Of a DNA stretch of 36,873 nt, positions 16,609 through 24,375 are shown piece by piece (position 1 is the first letter of the stretch; each line of letters opens with the position of its first letter). Position numbers and translations under genes: made by a program. Where the stretch lies: positions 1-36,873 of the forward strand of contig CALWJA010000084.1 of the NCBI GenBank assembly GCA_944380875.1, in the 5' to 3' direction. Source of the stretch: an uncultured Clostridia bacterium (GTDB lineage Bacteria; Bacillota; Clostridia; Oscillospirales; Acutalibacteraceae). The notes beneath the pieces were generated by a model, which saw only the letters and a program-made list of their open reading frames with translations, was not told the DNA's origin and searched no databases.

Positions 16609-16637
16609 TTGACAAAACAGATTTTATTTAATAAAAT
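16609..16637 (+). promoter_or_regulatory. Promoter with dyad, upstream of the ArgR-like gene
   Basis: TTGACA (16609-16614), a 17-nt spacer and TAAAAT (16632-16637). ATTTTAT and ATAAAAT (16621-16627 and 16631-16637) form an inverted repeat over the spacer and -10, a possible operator. Confidence 0.65.
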
Positions 16638-16768
16638 TATAGTTGCACAAAATAACTCCCTATTGCCTTTATAAGTAACCTATGTGCAAAAAATAATTTA
16701 AGCAAACAGCTTACAAGCCCAGTGTTTATGCGGCTTAAGACGTTTGTGCAATTTCACAAGGGGACATT

Positions 16769-17296
16769 ATGAAAAAACAAATAATACAGAAAAAAATTGA
16801 AGATATTCTAAAAAAGAATCGTAAACCTATGAAGCCAAGGGAAATAAAAGAACAACTAAATGCATGGTTGAGAAAAAATGGCGAGCAAGAAATCGAGACA
16901 CTATATATGTCTCGACAGAAAACCAAACTTATAAAACAAACTGGAACGGATTATAGCTATAATTTTTCCAGAGAACGCAGAATAAAAAATAAGAATGAGC
17001 TGAAATCATTGCTAGAACATGTAAATCTTTTGCAGAAATTAGATTCTTGTACTCCGATTGTTCTTCGTGTTGATTCAGGGTACGAAAAAATTATTTGTAA
17101 TCTTCTGAATAAGTTGTATGGCAAAAAGGGTCTATTTTTATTTGAAGGTATTGGATGTATTCTTATGGTGGTATCAGATATGAGTATTTTAGAGTCTCCA
17201 ACATTAAAAGAATTCAAAAAGATGTTGAATGAATTAGAACGGAAGAATGCTCTTGATATTGAGAATGATTCGAACAAAGAGTTGCTCAGTGACTAA
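16769..17296 (+). CDS. Winged-helix protein with ArgR-C-like domain, function unknown
   Basis: A 175-residue protein. Residues ~1-68 look like a winged-helix DNA-binding domain (IEDILKKNRKPMKPREIKEQ, then LYMSRQKTKLIKQTGTDYSY as helix and wing). Residues ~95-150 (PIVLRVDSGYEKIICNLLNK, LFLFEGIGCILMVVSDM) resemble the oligomerisation domain of ArgR repressors in strand pattern, but the arginine-binding residues are not conserved, so it should not be called an arginine repressor. AAGGGG lies 6 nt before the ATG. It has its own promoter with a dyad, which suggests autoregulation. The gene is notably AT-rich. The ArgR-C resemblance is my own judgement. Confidence 0.5.
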   Translation: MKKQIIQKKIEDILKKNRKPMKPREIKEQLNAWLRKNGEQEIETLYMSRQKTKLIKQTGTDYSYNFSRERRIKNKNELKSLLEHVNLLQKLDSCTPIVLRVDSGYEKIICNLLNKLYGKKGLFLFEGIGCILMVVSDMSILESPTLKEFKKMLNELERKNALDIENDSNKELLSD

Positions 17297-17451
17297 ATTT
17301 GCGATAGAATTTGGTTAAATATTTTTAAAATGAAACGAAAAGATTTATAGATTCTCTTCATCTCCACGAAAGCAAGGGGACGAAGGGGAACAGTGGGAAA
17401 CACCTTGCCTTACATTTTCTCAAATGGTTTGCTTGATGTTCATCTGTATCA

Positions 17452-17502
17452 TTGACACAAACTATAACATTGTATATAATTATAACAAAGCACAATGTTA
17501 TA
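17452..17502 (+). promoter_or_regulatory. Consensus promoter overlapped by perfect inverted repeat (HTH-ART operator)
   Basis: TTGACA (17452-17457), a 17-nt spacer and TATAAT (17475-17480) match the SigA consensus exactly. A perfect 11-bp inverted repeat, TATAACATTGT (17463-17473) and ACAATGTTATA (17492-17502), brackets the -10. A third half-site TATAAC is at 17481. The layout fits autorepression by the HTH domain of the next gene. Confidence 0.85.
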
Positions 17503-17519
17503 TTTAGAGGTGGACTATC

Positions 17520-18398
17520 ATGCAAACTTTGCTGAAACGGATTAGAACCCATTTGAATATGAATCAATCGGAACTTGCTGAACATCTGAACATTACTTTT
17601 GCAACTGTCAACCGTTGGGAGAACGGTCGTGCAATTCCGAATAAGCTGGCTCAATCCAAACTGTATGAGCTTTGTAAAAAGGGAGCTGTTCCGGTATATG
17701 ATATGACACTTCAAAGAATTGCGGAAACTGTCGCAGAGATTCCGCTCCCACAAAATCGGATTCTTTTATATCACGGTTCCAAATCCGGCATTACAGGCGC
17801 TATTGAACCTCGAAGCAGAAAACAATGCGATTTTGGTAGGGGCTTTTATATGGGGACGGAACCAAGTCAAGCACTTACCCTCATTTGCGATTATGAGCAA
17901 GCCAAATTTTATATCGTATCGGTTGATATGGACGGGCTATCTTGTTTGGACGTTCCCGCTAATATAGAATGGGCTATGCTGGTGGCGTATCACAGGGGAA
18001 GAATGGAAACAATAAGCGGAACGCCTTTCTATCAGAAATACCGTGATATGGCAAGCGGAAAGGATTTCATTATTGGAAGTATTGCAAACGACCGCATGTT
18101 TTATGTGATTGACAATTTTTTTATCGGCAATGTTACCGATGTTGCTCTCGTCAACAGCTTATCCGCTTTGCAGTTGGGAAAACAGTTTGTAGCGGTATCT
18201 CAAAGGGGATGTGACGCTGTCCGCATTGAAAAAGAAGTGCCGCTGTCCCATTTGGAACGGATGTTTATGAAAGATATTGCAGAAGAGAATCGCACAAAGG
18301 GTATTTCTCTTGCCAATAGTATTTGCAAAAACCATCGCCGTGAAGGACTGTTCTTTGATGAAATACTGGATGGAGCGAAAGCTGAGGGAAAAGTATGA
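17520..18398 (+). CDS. HTH-DUF3990 ADP-ribosyltransferase-like fusion (candidate toxin)
   Basis: A 292-residue protein. Residues ~1-60 are an XRE-type HTH (LKRIRTHLNMNQSELAEHLN, ITFATVNRWENGRAIPN). Residues ~83-240 form a DUF3990 domain of the ADP-ribosyltransferase superfamily: LLYHGSKSG (His85), FGRGFYMGTEPSQAL (the aromatic catalytic motif), then LQLGKQFVAVS near the end. It would transfer ADP-ribose from NAD+ to an unknown target. AGAGGTGG is 6 nt before the ATG. It overlaps the next gene by 4 nt (ATGA) and is driven by a palindromic promoter, typical of autoregulated toxin-antitoxin modules. A toxin bearing the DNA-binding domain itself is less usual. Toxicity is inferred from family and layout. 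Confidence 0.8.
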   Translation: MQTLLKRIRTHLNMNQSELAEHLNITFATVNRWENGRAIPNKLAQSKLYELCKKGAVPVYDMTLQRIAETVAEIPLPQNRILLYHGSKSGITGAIEPRSRKQCDFGRGFYMGTEPSQALTLICDYEQAKFYIVSVDMDGLSCLDVPANIEWAMLVAYHRGRMETISGTPFYQKYRDMASGKDFIIGSIANDRMFYVIDNFFIGNVTDVALVNSLSALQLGKQFVAVSQRGCDAVRIEKEVPLSHLERMFMKDIAEENRTKGISLANSICKNHRREGLFFDEILDGAKAEGKV

Positions 18399-18811
18399 AC
18401 GAATTGGAATTGAAACTATGTGATATTCAGGGCAGGTTATTTGAACTATCCGCTGAAAAGAAGTTGAATAGCGCCGCTTTTATCAAAGCGTTTATGACAT
18501 CCGGCACTGCGAAAGAATTGGATTCGGAATATAACCGTATGCAGTGGGCGGGAGAAGAATATTTGCTGGAAGAGGTCTTGTCTTCTGCAAAAGAACTGCT
18601 CACAGCTGATGGAGAGGTATATTCTAAAGATGTATTGTACTGGATTGGCTATCTCTATCGCTATTGGCATTACTATACCGGAGAGGATAGCGCAAAAATT
18701 TACAAACAGGCTCCAGTGAAAACGATGAAGCGAAATTACATGATGTTCCACACAATGGCTCCCGCCCTTGCGATTGAGGATTTGAAAGAAATCTACCGTC
18801 AAAAGCATTAA
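18395..18811 (+). CDS. Partner of the HTH-ART protein, putative antitoxin
   Basis: A 138-residue soluble, mostly helical protein (LCDIQGRLFELSAEKKLNSA; FIKAFMTSGTAKELDSEYNR; DVLYWIGYLYRYWHYYTGED). Its start overlaps the stop of the ADP-ribosyltransferase gene by 4 nt and a strong terminator follows, so the two form a closed bicistron. DUF3990 proteins are often paired with small DUF3791-type proteins; this one is longer and I cannot match it with confidence. Antitoxin or immunity role is inferred from position. Confidence 0.65.
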   Translation: MNELELKLCDIQGRLFELSAEKKLNSAAFIKAFMTSGTAKELDSEYNRMQWAGEEYLLEEVLSSAKELLTADGEVYSKDVLYWIGYLYRYWHYYTGEDSAKIYKQAPVKTMKRNYMMFHTMAPALAIEDLKEIYRQKH

Positions 18812-18906
18812 AAAGATTCGGTTAACAGATAATAGTTTTTTACCCTTCTTTCTGATAGGAAAACGAAAGGAAAGATTCCATTTTTTAAATATATATTATT
18901 ATTTTG

Positions 18907-18957
18907 AATAGAAGCGCCGCATGGTTCGTTATGAATCATGCGGCACTTCTATTTTTT
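18907..18957 (+). terminator. Terminator of the HTH-ART bicistron
   Basis: A long hairpin with AATAGAAG and GCCGCATG pairing to CATGCGGC and CTTCTATT, one internal mismatch, then TTTTTT. Between it and the next gene (to 19127) nothing else was recognised. Confidence 0.9.
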
Positions 18958-19127
18958 CGGCTGTTTTTCCAATTCTTCTGGCTGATGGACGGTATATGGG
19001 TATCACAATCCGTATGATGAAAGTAGCAAAAGAAAATATTGGAATTTTACAAGGAACTATTCTAGGGTACTGTCGCTCTATACTGTTCCATCGAAATCAG
19101 TCATAATAAAAGGAAGGAGAGTGTATT

Positions 19128-19442
19128 TTGTCGGAGGTGAACATGCCTATGGATCCAAGCAAAATCAAAGGCGAATACTTAAACGGCGCATATAACGAAC
19201 TTGCCAACCTCCTAGGCATTGACGCCGTTCTGAAAATATACAATGCTTATCGTGGACAACAATTGACATTACCCGTTCAGTTGTTCAGCAAGGAATTTAT
19301 TATCCGCCAGATTGTAGAAGAATACGACGGATACAATATCAAGCAATTAGCCACAAAGTTTGGATACAGCGAAAAGTGGATACGAAAAATTTTAAAAGAT
19401 CATATCGATGATATGGTCGACAAGAAAAAGAAAAAAGAATGA
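19128..19442 (+). CDS. Mor-like transcription activator family protein
   Basis: A 104-residue protein with the Mor/C-type fold described for phage Mu and found in Bacillota mobile elements: a dimerisation part (GAYNELANLLGIDAVLKIYN, RGQQLTLPVQLFSKEFIIRQ) and a C-terminal HTH (YNIKQLATKFGYSEKWIRKI). It ends in a lysine run. Two starts are possible: TTG 19128 with GGAAGGAGA 7 nt upstream, or ATG 19143 with GGAGG 5 nt upstream. It is the first gene of an operon with three membrane-anchored proteins and probably regulates them or the element. Confidence 0.75.
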   Translation: MSEVNMPMDPSKIKGEYLNGAYNELANLLGIDAVLKIYNAYRGQQLTLPVQLFSKEFIIRQIVEEYDGYNIKQLATKFGYSEKWIRKILKDHIDDMVDKKKKKE

Positions 19443-19452
19443 GGTGACCCCT

Positions 19453-20529
19453 TTGGAAAACGTCCCCAAAAAGATGAATAAAAGCAGTTTGTCTATTTTA
19501 ATTGCTGTTGGAGTGATTGTTTTAGCAGTTGTTGGATATGGAATCTGGCAGGCGATGGGAAAAGAAAATGACACATCTTCCCGCACTGTTTCCACAGTTA
19601 GCGGTGCAGTGGAATTGAGCGAAGAAAATCTAGAAGGTAGGTGGGTTTGTACAGGCGAAACCATTACCCATGAACTTACCTTTTTCAAAGAGCAGAAATT
19701 GTCTTATCAAAAGTTTGAAACTGGCAGTGAAACGCCGGTTCTCTCTACAACAGACAATACTTATCAAATCGAGGGGAATACCATTGCCCTTTCGATTTCT
19801 GCTTTAACCGGAGATATTTCGGAAACCTGTCAGGCGGCTTTAACAGCAGATACCCTGATTCTTACTGAGACAAGTCAAGAACCGTCCTATTTTGCGGGAA
19901 CCTATCGCAGAACAGAACCAGAAGAATCATCCAGTACCGCCGAAAGCAGTTCTTCCATACCGGATTCTACGACACCGCCTGAGAGCAGTTCTACGACAGA
20001 ATTATCAGAGCCGGAAGCGCAAAATGAACAGTGGAAAACGGCGTATATTTCATATATCGAATCTCTTCACAGCGATGAGTGGCAGAATTTCAAACTGATT
20101 AACCTTGATGGAGATTCTATACCGGAACTGTATGTAGAGGGAAGTACAACGGCGCAGGGAAACTTAATTTGCACCTACTCCAATGGGCAAATTGTATCAG
20201 AAAACCTTAGAGCTGGTAGCACCTATTATCTGGATGGTGGCAATCGGTTACATGTACACAGCGGAAATATGGGACTTTATTTTGACACCGTTTACAGTAT
20301 CCAGAATGGAGCCTTTATACAACTGCACAGCGGAGAATTTGAACTGCGGGATCCTTATGGGACATCCTATGAGGAGAATGACGCCAACTATCGATATATC
20401 TGGGATGGAAAAGAGGTTGCGAAAGCAGAATACGACCAAAAACTGAATCAAGAGGCAGGGTCAGGCAAAGCAGCGTATGAAACAATGATTACAAAAAGTG
20501 AAGTCATCACAAAGATTGCAAATTGGTAA
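19453..20529 (+). CDS. Membrane-anchored extracellular protein, paralog A
   Basis: A 358-residue protein starting at TTG 19453 (GAGGTGA 5 nt upstream). One N-terminal helix (SILIAVGVIVLAVVGYGIW, ~12-31) anchors it with the rest outside. A ~100-residue module follows (LEGRWVCTGETITHELTF; TDNTYQIEGNTIALSISA; FAGTYRRTEP), then a Ser/Glu/Pro linker (~150-190) and a C-terminal domain with FKLINLDGDSIPELYVEG, a calcium-loop-like DxDxD motif common in bacterial surface proteins. Helix and first module are shared with the next gene; the C-terminal domain is not. Function unknown. Confidence 0.75.
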   Translation: MENVPKKMNKSSLSILIAVGVIVLAVVGYGIWQAMGKENDTSSRTVSTVSGAVELSEENLEGRWVCTGETITHELTFFKEQKLSYQKFETGSETPVLSTTDNTYQIEGNTIALSISALTGDISETCQAALTADTLILTETSQEPSYFAGTYRRTEPEESSSTAESSSSIPDSTTPPESSSTTELSEPEAQNEQWKTAYISYIESLHSDEWQNFKLINLDGDSIPELYVEGSTTAQGNLICTYSNGQIVSENLRAGSTYYLDGGNRLHVHSGNMGLYFDTVYSIQNGAFIQLHSGEFELRDPYGTSYEENDANYRYIWDGKEVAKAEYDQKLNQEAGSGKAAYETMITKSEVITKIANW

Positions 20530-20544
20530 AAGGGGGACGATTCA

Positions 20545-21537
20545 TTGAAAAGCAAGATGAACAAAAGCAGTTTGATTATTTTAATCGTGGTCGGGGTAAT
20601 CGTGCTTGCGGTTGCAGGGTACGGTATCTGGCAGGCGGTTGGCACGGGCAAAGGCGGTGAGGAAACTTCTTCTAACGCTTTAGCCGTCAGCAACACAGTA
20701 GAACTGAATGATGAAAATCTAAATGGAACATGGGAGCGCACAGACGGAACCATCATACACCATCTTACCTTTTCGGAAAATCAGAAACTGACTTATGAAA
20801 AGTTTGAGAATGATAGTGATACACCTGTACTTACCTCCACAGATGGTTTCTATGAGATTTCCGGCAACAAAGTGACAATCTCTGTTATTGCTGACGGTGA
20901 TACCGTGACGGAAACCTGTGAAGCGGTATTATCCAAAGATACGCTGGTTTTAACAGGAACATCCGAACAATCTGGATTTTTTGCGGGAAATTATGAGAAG
21001 TCGAAACAGCAGGAAGAACCATCCAGCACACCGGAAAGCAGTTCTTCCGAACCAGAGCCCGCTGCGTTGCCAGAAAGTACCGCTCCGCCAGAAAGTACTG
21101 TTTCACCCGAGCCAAAGCCTGAATCCAAACCACAGGCATATCAATTACCGGAAAAGTTACGCACTCTTTTAGATATGAGCCTATCTGAATTATACGGCGG
21201 TTCCATTCCAGAGCCGGATGGATATTATCAGACCTGTGCGTATTATAAAAATCCGCAATATCCAAATTTAGTTTTTTATTATCAGATAGACGGCGGAACA
21301 GAAACTTCGCCATATATGATAAGTGCAACTATCGATTATCTGATTCCCGGAAAAACTGCTTGTACCTATCAAGAACTAAAAGATGTTTTAGGAGATAATA
21401 TAGGCGAAATTTCCTATATGGAGATGGATTCAACTTATTGGGTAAACGGCTTTATTGATGGTTATCGTTTAACCTTTAGTACCGCTTCTCCCCCGCCGAA
21501 CGGAGAATTTACAAGTTTCAAATTGATAAAGGCTTAA
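20545..21537 (+). CDS. Membrane-anchored extracellular protein, paralog B
   Basis: A 330-residue paralog of the preceding protein, also starting at TTG, with AAGGGGG upstream. It has the same anchor helix (SLIILIVVGVIVLAVAGYGI), the same first module (LNGTWERTDGTIIHHLTF; TDGFYEISGNKVTISVIA; FFAGNYEKSK) and a Ser/Glu/Pro linker, here with PES/PEP repeats. The C-terminal domain differs (KLRTLLDMSLSELYGGSIPE; PNLVFYYQIDGG; TYQELKDVLGDNIGEISYM). It lies 15 nt after paralog A, so tandem duplication followed by replacement of the C-terminal domain is likely. Function unknown. Confidence 0.75.
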   Translation: MKSKMNKSSLIILIVVGVIVLAVAGYGIWQAVGTGKGGEETSSNALAVSNTVELNDENLNGTWERTDGTIIHHLTFSENQKLTYEKFENDSDTPVLTSTDGFYEISGNKVTISVIADGDTVTETCEAVLSKDTLVLTGTSEQSGFFAGNYEKSKQQEEPSSTPESSSSEPEPAALPESTAPPESTVSPEPKPESKPQAYQLPEKLRTLLDMSLSELYGGSIPEPDGYYQTCAYYKNPQYPNLVFYYQIDGGTETSPYMISATIDYLIPGKTACTYQELKDVLGDNIGEISYMEMDSTYWVNGFIDGYRLTFSTASPPPNGEFTSFKLIKA

Positions 21538-21567
21538 CTGATATGATTGCAAAGGAGAGTTTTAAAA

Positions 21568-22455
21568 ATGAAATTTGATAAAAGTATCTTGCTCAAAAAT
21601 CTTACTGGTATCTTCTGCGGCGCATTGATTCTCTGTATGCTTTTGCCTTTCGTCAAGTTTAGTGCGTCATCCGGTGGTATATCAGAAGAAGCTCCGGCTC
21701 TCAACGGAATTGATATCCTCACCAATGGTGGATTTGTAGGTATCTTATTTTTCCTTATGCCGATTCTTATTTTGGTTGCTTGTTATCTTCCGCCGCTGGC
21801 AGCCTTTAAAAAATATATCTGTTTGGGTGCGTCTTTAGTTGGAACGGTTCTTTTATTTATTATTCCCGGTCAAATGGCATACGGCGCAAGCGCAGCACAG
21901 GGGATTTCGGAAGCCGCAGGAGTTAAGGTGGACACAAATACAAGCTATCAAATTGGCTTTTGGCTTATGCTGATATTTCTAATCGCCCTCATTGCGCTGT
22001 CTGTCATTCAGTTTTTCAATCTGAAAGGCAATAAGGTATTTGAAGCGGTCAATGCGTCTGATGACTCAGCAAGCGGACAGGAAATGAAAATACCCCATAT
22101 CAATACTGAAAAGATCACCAGTTTTACACAGAATGTAGCCGGGACAGTCAGTGGACAGATTAAAAACATCACAGAAAATAGGGCAAACAAATCGTCTTCT
22201 GCGGCAAATCAACAGGGTACAGTTCAGCAGAATCCGCCCGCTCCTCAGCCTGTTCAGCAACAGCCGCAAACGCAGTATGTTGCACAAACAGCTTCTGTAC
22301 CTGTCTCCCCTGCGCCTGTTGTGCAAGTAGAAGAAAAGAAAAGCCCGGAAGAAGTCATGGAATTGCTCAAAAAGCTGTTTGAGATGAAAGAAGCGGGAAT
22401 CCTGACAGACGATGAATTTACGGCGAAGAAACAGGAAATGCTCAAAAAAATGTAA
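21568..22455 (+). CDS. Four-helix membrane protein with C-terminal SHOCT domain
   Basis: A 295-residue protein. The ATG at 21568 has AAAGGAGAG 8 nt upstream; an upstream extension has no such site. Hydrophobic segments lie at ~12-30, 58-78, 83-103 and 128-152, followed by a Gln/Pro/Val-rich cytoplasmic linker (~215-255) and a SHOCT motif at the end (LLKKLFEMKEAGILTDDEFT). SHOCT domains are short C-terminal oligomerisation or targeting motifs. It is the last gene of the Mor-paralog operon. Confidence 0.75.
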   Translation: MKFDKSILLKNLTGIFCGALILCMLLPFVKFSASSGGISEEAPALNGIDILTNGGFVGILFFLMPILILVACYLPPLAAFKKYICLGASLVGTVLLFIIPGQMAYGASAAQGISEAAGVKVDTNTSYQIGFWLMLIFLIALIALSVIQFFNLKGNKVFEAVNASDDSASGQEMKIPHINTEKITSFTQNVAGTVSGQIKNITENRANKSSSAANQQGTVQQNPPAPQPVQQQPQTQYVAQTASVPVSPAPVVQVEEKKSPEEVMELLKKLFEMKEAGILTDDEFTAKKQEMLKKM

Positions 22456-22525
22456 CGTCTCCCGCTTCCCCCTCGTCCCACCTCGCTTTTGAAAAAGGAA
22501 ATTTGTGTAAATGCACAATATCAAT

Positions 22526-22555
22526 TCGACAACTGATGATTTTTTGTGGTATAAT
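22526..22555 (+). promoter_or_regulatory. Promoter of the WYL regulator gene
   Basis: TCGACA (22526-22531), an 18-nt spacer and TATAAT (22550-22555) preceded by TGG, an extended -10. Transcription would start near 22562, so translation probably begins downstream of the ATG at 22564. Confidence 0.65.
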
Positions 22556-22584
22556 GAAAACGTATGGTGGTGAGGCTTTTGAAT

Positions 22585-23499
22585 TTGTCGTTAGATTATA
22601 ACGGAAACAAGGGATTCCGGCTTTTGAATCTCTATGAACGTCTCAACAAAGGAGAGGTTGTCAGCAAGGATGCGCTGGCGAAAGATTTTGGCGTATCGTT
22701 GAAAACCATCCAGCGGGACATTGACGATTTGCGTGCGTATTTGGCAGAAATCCATTTTACCGAAATGGAAGTTTCCATTCAATATGACAAGGCGAAAAAC
22801 GGTTACTATCTCGTCCGGCTGGAACGGGAATGGCTGACCAATGAAGAAGTGCTTGCTTTGACAAAAATCCTTCTGGAAAGCCGGGCATTTCAAAAGGATG
22901 AACTTTCCAGGTTGATTGATAAGCTTATCATGCAAACGGCGGTAAATGACCGCAAAACGGTGGAGGAGATCATCCGCAGCGAGTACCTATCTTATGTTCC
23001 CCTACAGCATAACAAGCCGCTTTTATCTCCTATCTGGCAACTTTCAGAGATCATACATACGCAGAAGGTTATTTCTTTTCTATATACCCGTCAAGATGGA
23101 AAAACCAGTTTTAAAACGGTAAAGCCGGTTGCAATCATGTTTTCGGAATTTTATTTTTATCTGATTGCATACATGGCGGACAATTCCAAGAATTACCCGA
23201 TTGTTTTTCGGATTGACCGAATGAGGGATATCAAAGAAACCGGAGAGTGTTTCACAATCCCTTATAAGGACAGATTCAATGACGGGGAATTTCGAAAACG
23301 GGTGCAGTTTATGTATTCCGGGGAATTGAAAACGGTCACATTTGAATACAGCGGCGTGTTGGAAGCCATTTTAGACAGGCTTCCAACCTCCCGTATTCTG
23401 AAAGAAGAAAACGGTGTGTATACCATCCGAGCAGAAGCCTACGGAGACGGGATTTATATGTGGCTGAGAAGCCAGGGAGACAAAGCGAAAATCTTGTGA
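22585..23499 (+). CDS. WYL-domain transcriptional regulator
   Basis: A ~304-residue regulator: an N-terminal DeoR-type winged HTH (RLLNLYERLNKGEVVSKDAL, AKDFGVSLKTIQRDIDDLR), a middle helical part, and a WYL domain (~150-225: VISFLYTRQDGKTSFKTVKP; FSEFYFYLIAYMADN; PIVFRIDRMRDI). The last residues (WLRSQGDKAKIL) stop a little earlier than in most WYL proteins. TTG 22585 fits GGTGAGG 9 nt upstream and the promoter position; ATG 22564 is an alternative with no leader. WYL proteins sense ligands, often nucleotides, and frequently control defence islands, so it may control the genes just downstream. Confidence 0.85.
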   Translation: MSLDYNGNKGFRLLNLYERLNKGEVVSKDALAKDFGVSLKTIQRDIDDLRAYLAEIHFTEMEVSIQYDKAKNGYYLVRLEREWLTNEEVLALTKILLESRAFQKDELSRLIDKLIMQTAVNDRKTVEEIIRSEYLSYVPLQHNKPLLSPIWQLSEIIHTQKVISFLYTRQDGKTSFKTVKPVAIMFSEFYFYLIAYMADNSKNYPIVFRIDRMRDIKETGECFTIPYKDRFNDGEFRKRVQFMYSGELKTVTFEYSGVLEAILDRLPTSRILKEENGVYTIRAEAYGDGIYMWLRSQGDKAKIL

Positions 23500-23574
23500 T
23501 TCGCAGAAGATACCCAATATATGTCCATCATCTTTGCTATCATAAAGATAGAAAATGAAAAGGACGTGGAAGAA

Positions 23575-23799
23575 ATGAAACTGTTGCTTGTTATTATTGG
23601 GATTATTTTCGGCGTTTGGGTATCCCGTTTTATCATTGGAAAGACGAAGAACCGCACATTTTCCAAATCTGCGCTTCTCTTTCTTTTATGTACGATCGTT
23701 GGGATTTTCCTTGCGTGGCTTGCAGGGAAAATCATTCTGATTGCCGGGGTGGTCTTGCTGGTGGTATTTTGTTTGTGTAAGTTGTTCTATCATAAATAA
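23575..23799 (+). CDS. Small two-helix membrane protein
   Basis: A 74-residue protein with helices at ~2-18 and ~33-70 and a basic loop (KTKNRTFSK). It lies 75 nt after the WYL gene and 24 nt before the membrane pair and is probably co-transcribed with the latter. Not recognised; it resembles generic small envelope proteins of mobile elements. Confidence 0.55.
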   Translation: MKLLLVIIGIIFGVWVSRFIIGKTKNRTFSKSALLFLLCTIVGIFLAWLAGKIILIAGVVLLVVFCLCKLFYHK

Positions 23800-23823
23800 A
23801 CTTAAATTTTGGAGGTTAGAATC

Positions 23824-24363
23824 ATGGCAAAAAAGAAAAAGGAAATGAATTTTAAAAACCAAGAATCTTTACAAACAGTAGTAAAAATTATTGAAGAAGC
23901 TGATTCCGCACTGAATGATAAATCAAGGACAATCGCTACTTCTTCTATTCCAGAAGTTTTAACTGGTGCTTTGGGAGTTGGTGTGGGGGCAGGCGTTGGA
24001 TTTGCGGCACTCTATTTAGGAGGTTCTGTAGTTGGTCTAAGTGCAGCGGGAATTACTAGCGGTCTGGCAGCAGCTGGCGCTATCGTTGGTGGAGGAATGG
24101 CCGCTGGGTTAGCCGTTCTTGCCGCTCCCGCAGTAGTCTTGGGAGGAGTAGGAGTGGGTATTGCTTCTCATATAAAACACAAAAAGCTAAAAGATTCGAA
24201 GCTTATATGCTACAAAGAAGCCTTGAAAAAGCAATCTGCTATTATTAAGGCTCTTCATGAAGAAGCTACAGCCGACAAAGAAAGAATTGATTATTTAAAC
24301 TCCTTAAACATTATGCTACAAGCAGCAATTAGAGATTTGGAACAAGATTTACAGGTTGCGTAA
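23824..24363 (+). CDS. Gly/Ala-rich membrane protein, first of an unrecognised pair
   Basis: A 179-residue protein with a charged N-terminus (~1-40), a long Gly/Ala/Val-rich hydrophobic core (~45-120, e.g. GALGVGVGAGVGFAALYLGG and AAPAVVLGGVGVGIASHIKH) compatible with two or more helices, and a C-terminal ~50-residue probable coiled coil (YKEALKKQSAIIKALHEEAT, LNIMLQAAIRDLEQDLQ). GGAGG lies 7 nt before the ATG. Glycine-zipper segments of this kind occur in pore-forming or membrane-inserting proteins. It is 12 nt before the next gene; both are AT-rich compared with neighbours, which suggests they travelled together. Confidence 0.65.
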   Translation: MAKKKKEMNFKNQESLQTVVKIIEEADSALNDKSRTIATSSIPEVLTGALGVGVGAGVGFAALYLGGSVVGLSAAGITSGLAAAGAIVGGGMAAGLAVLAAPAVVLGGVGVGIASHIKHKKLKDSKLICYKEALKKQSAIIKALHEEATADKERIDYLNSLNIMLQAAIRDLEQDLQVA

Positions 24364-24375
24364 CAGGTGGAAGAC

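Noticed and set aside
16769-17296. Calling this gene an arginine repressor (argR)
   Set aside because: Only the C-terminal pattern resembles ArgR; arginine-contact residues are missing and the context is a mobile element.
21001-21140. Repetitive PES/SSS coding stretches in the paralog genes
   Set aside because: These are low-complexity linkers of surface proteins, not mobile repeats.
22500-22563. Short repeats around 22501-22560 as a possible CRISPR or direct-repeat unit
   Set aside because: No regularly spaced repeats were found here or anywhere in the window; there is no CRISPR array or cas gene.
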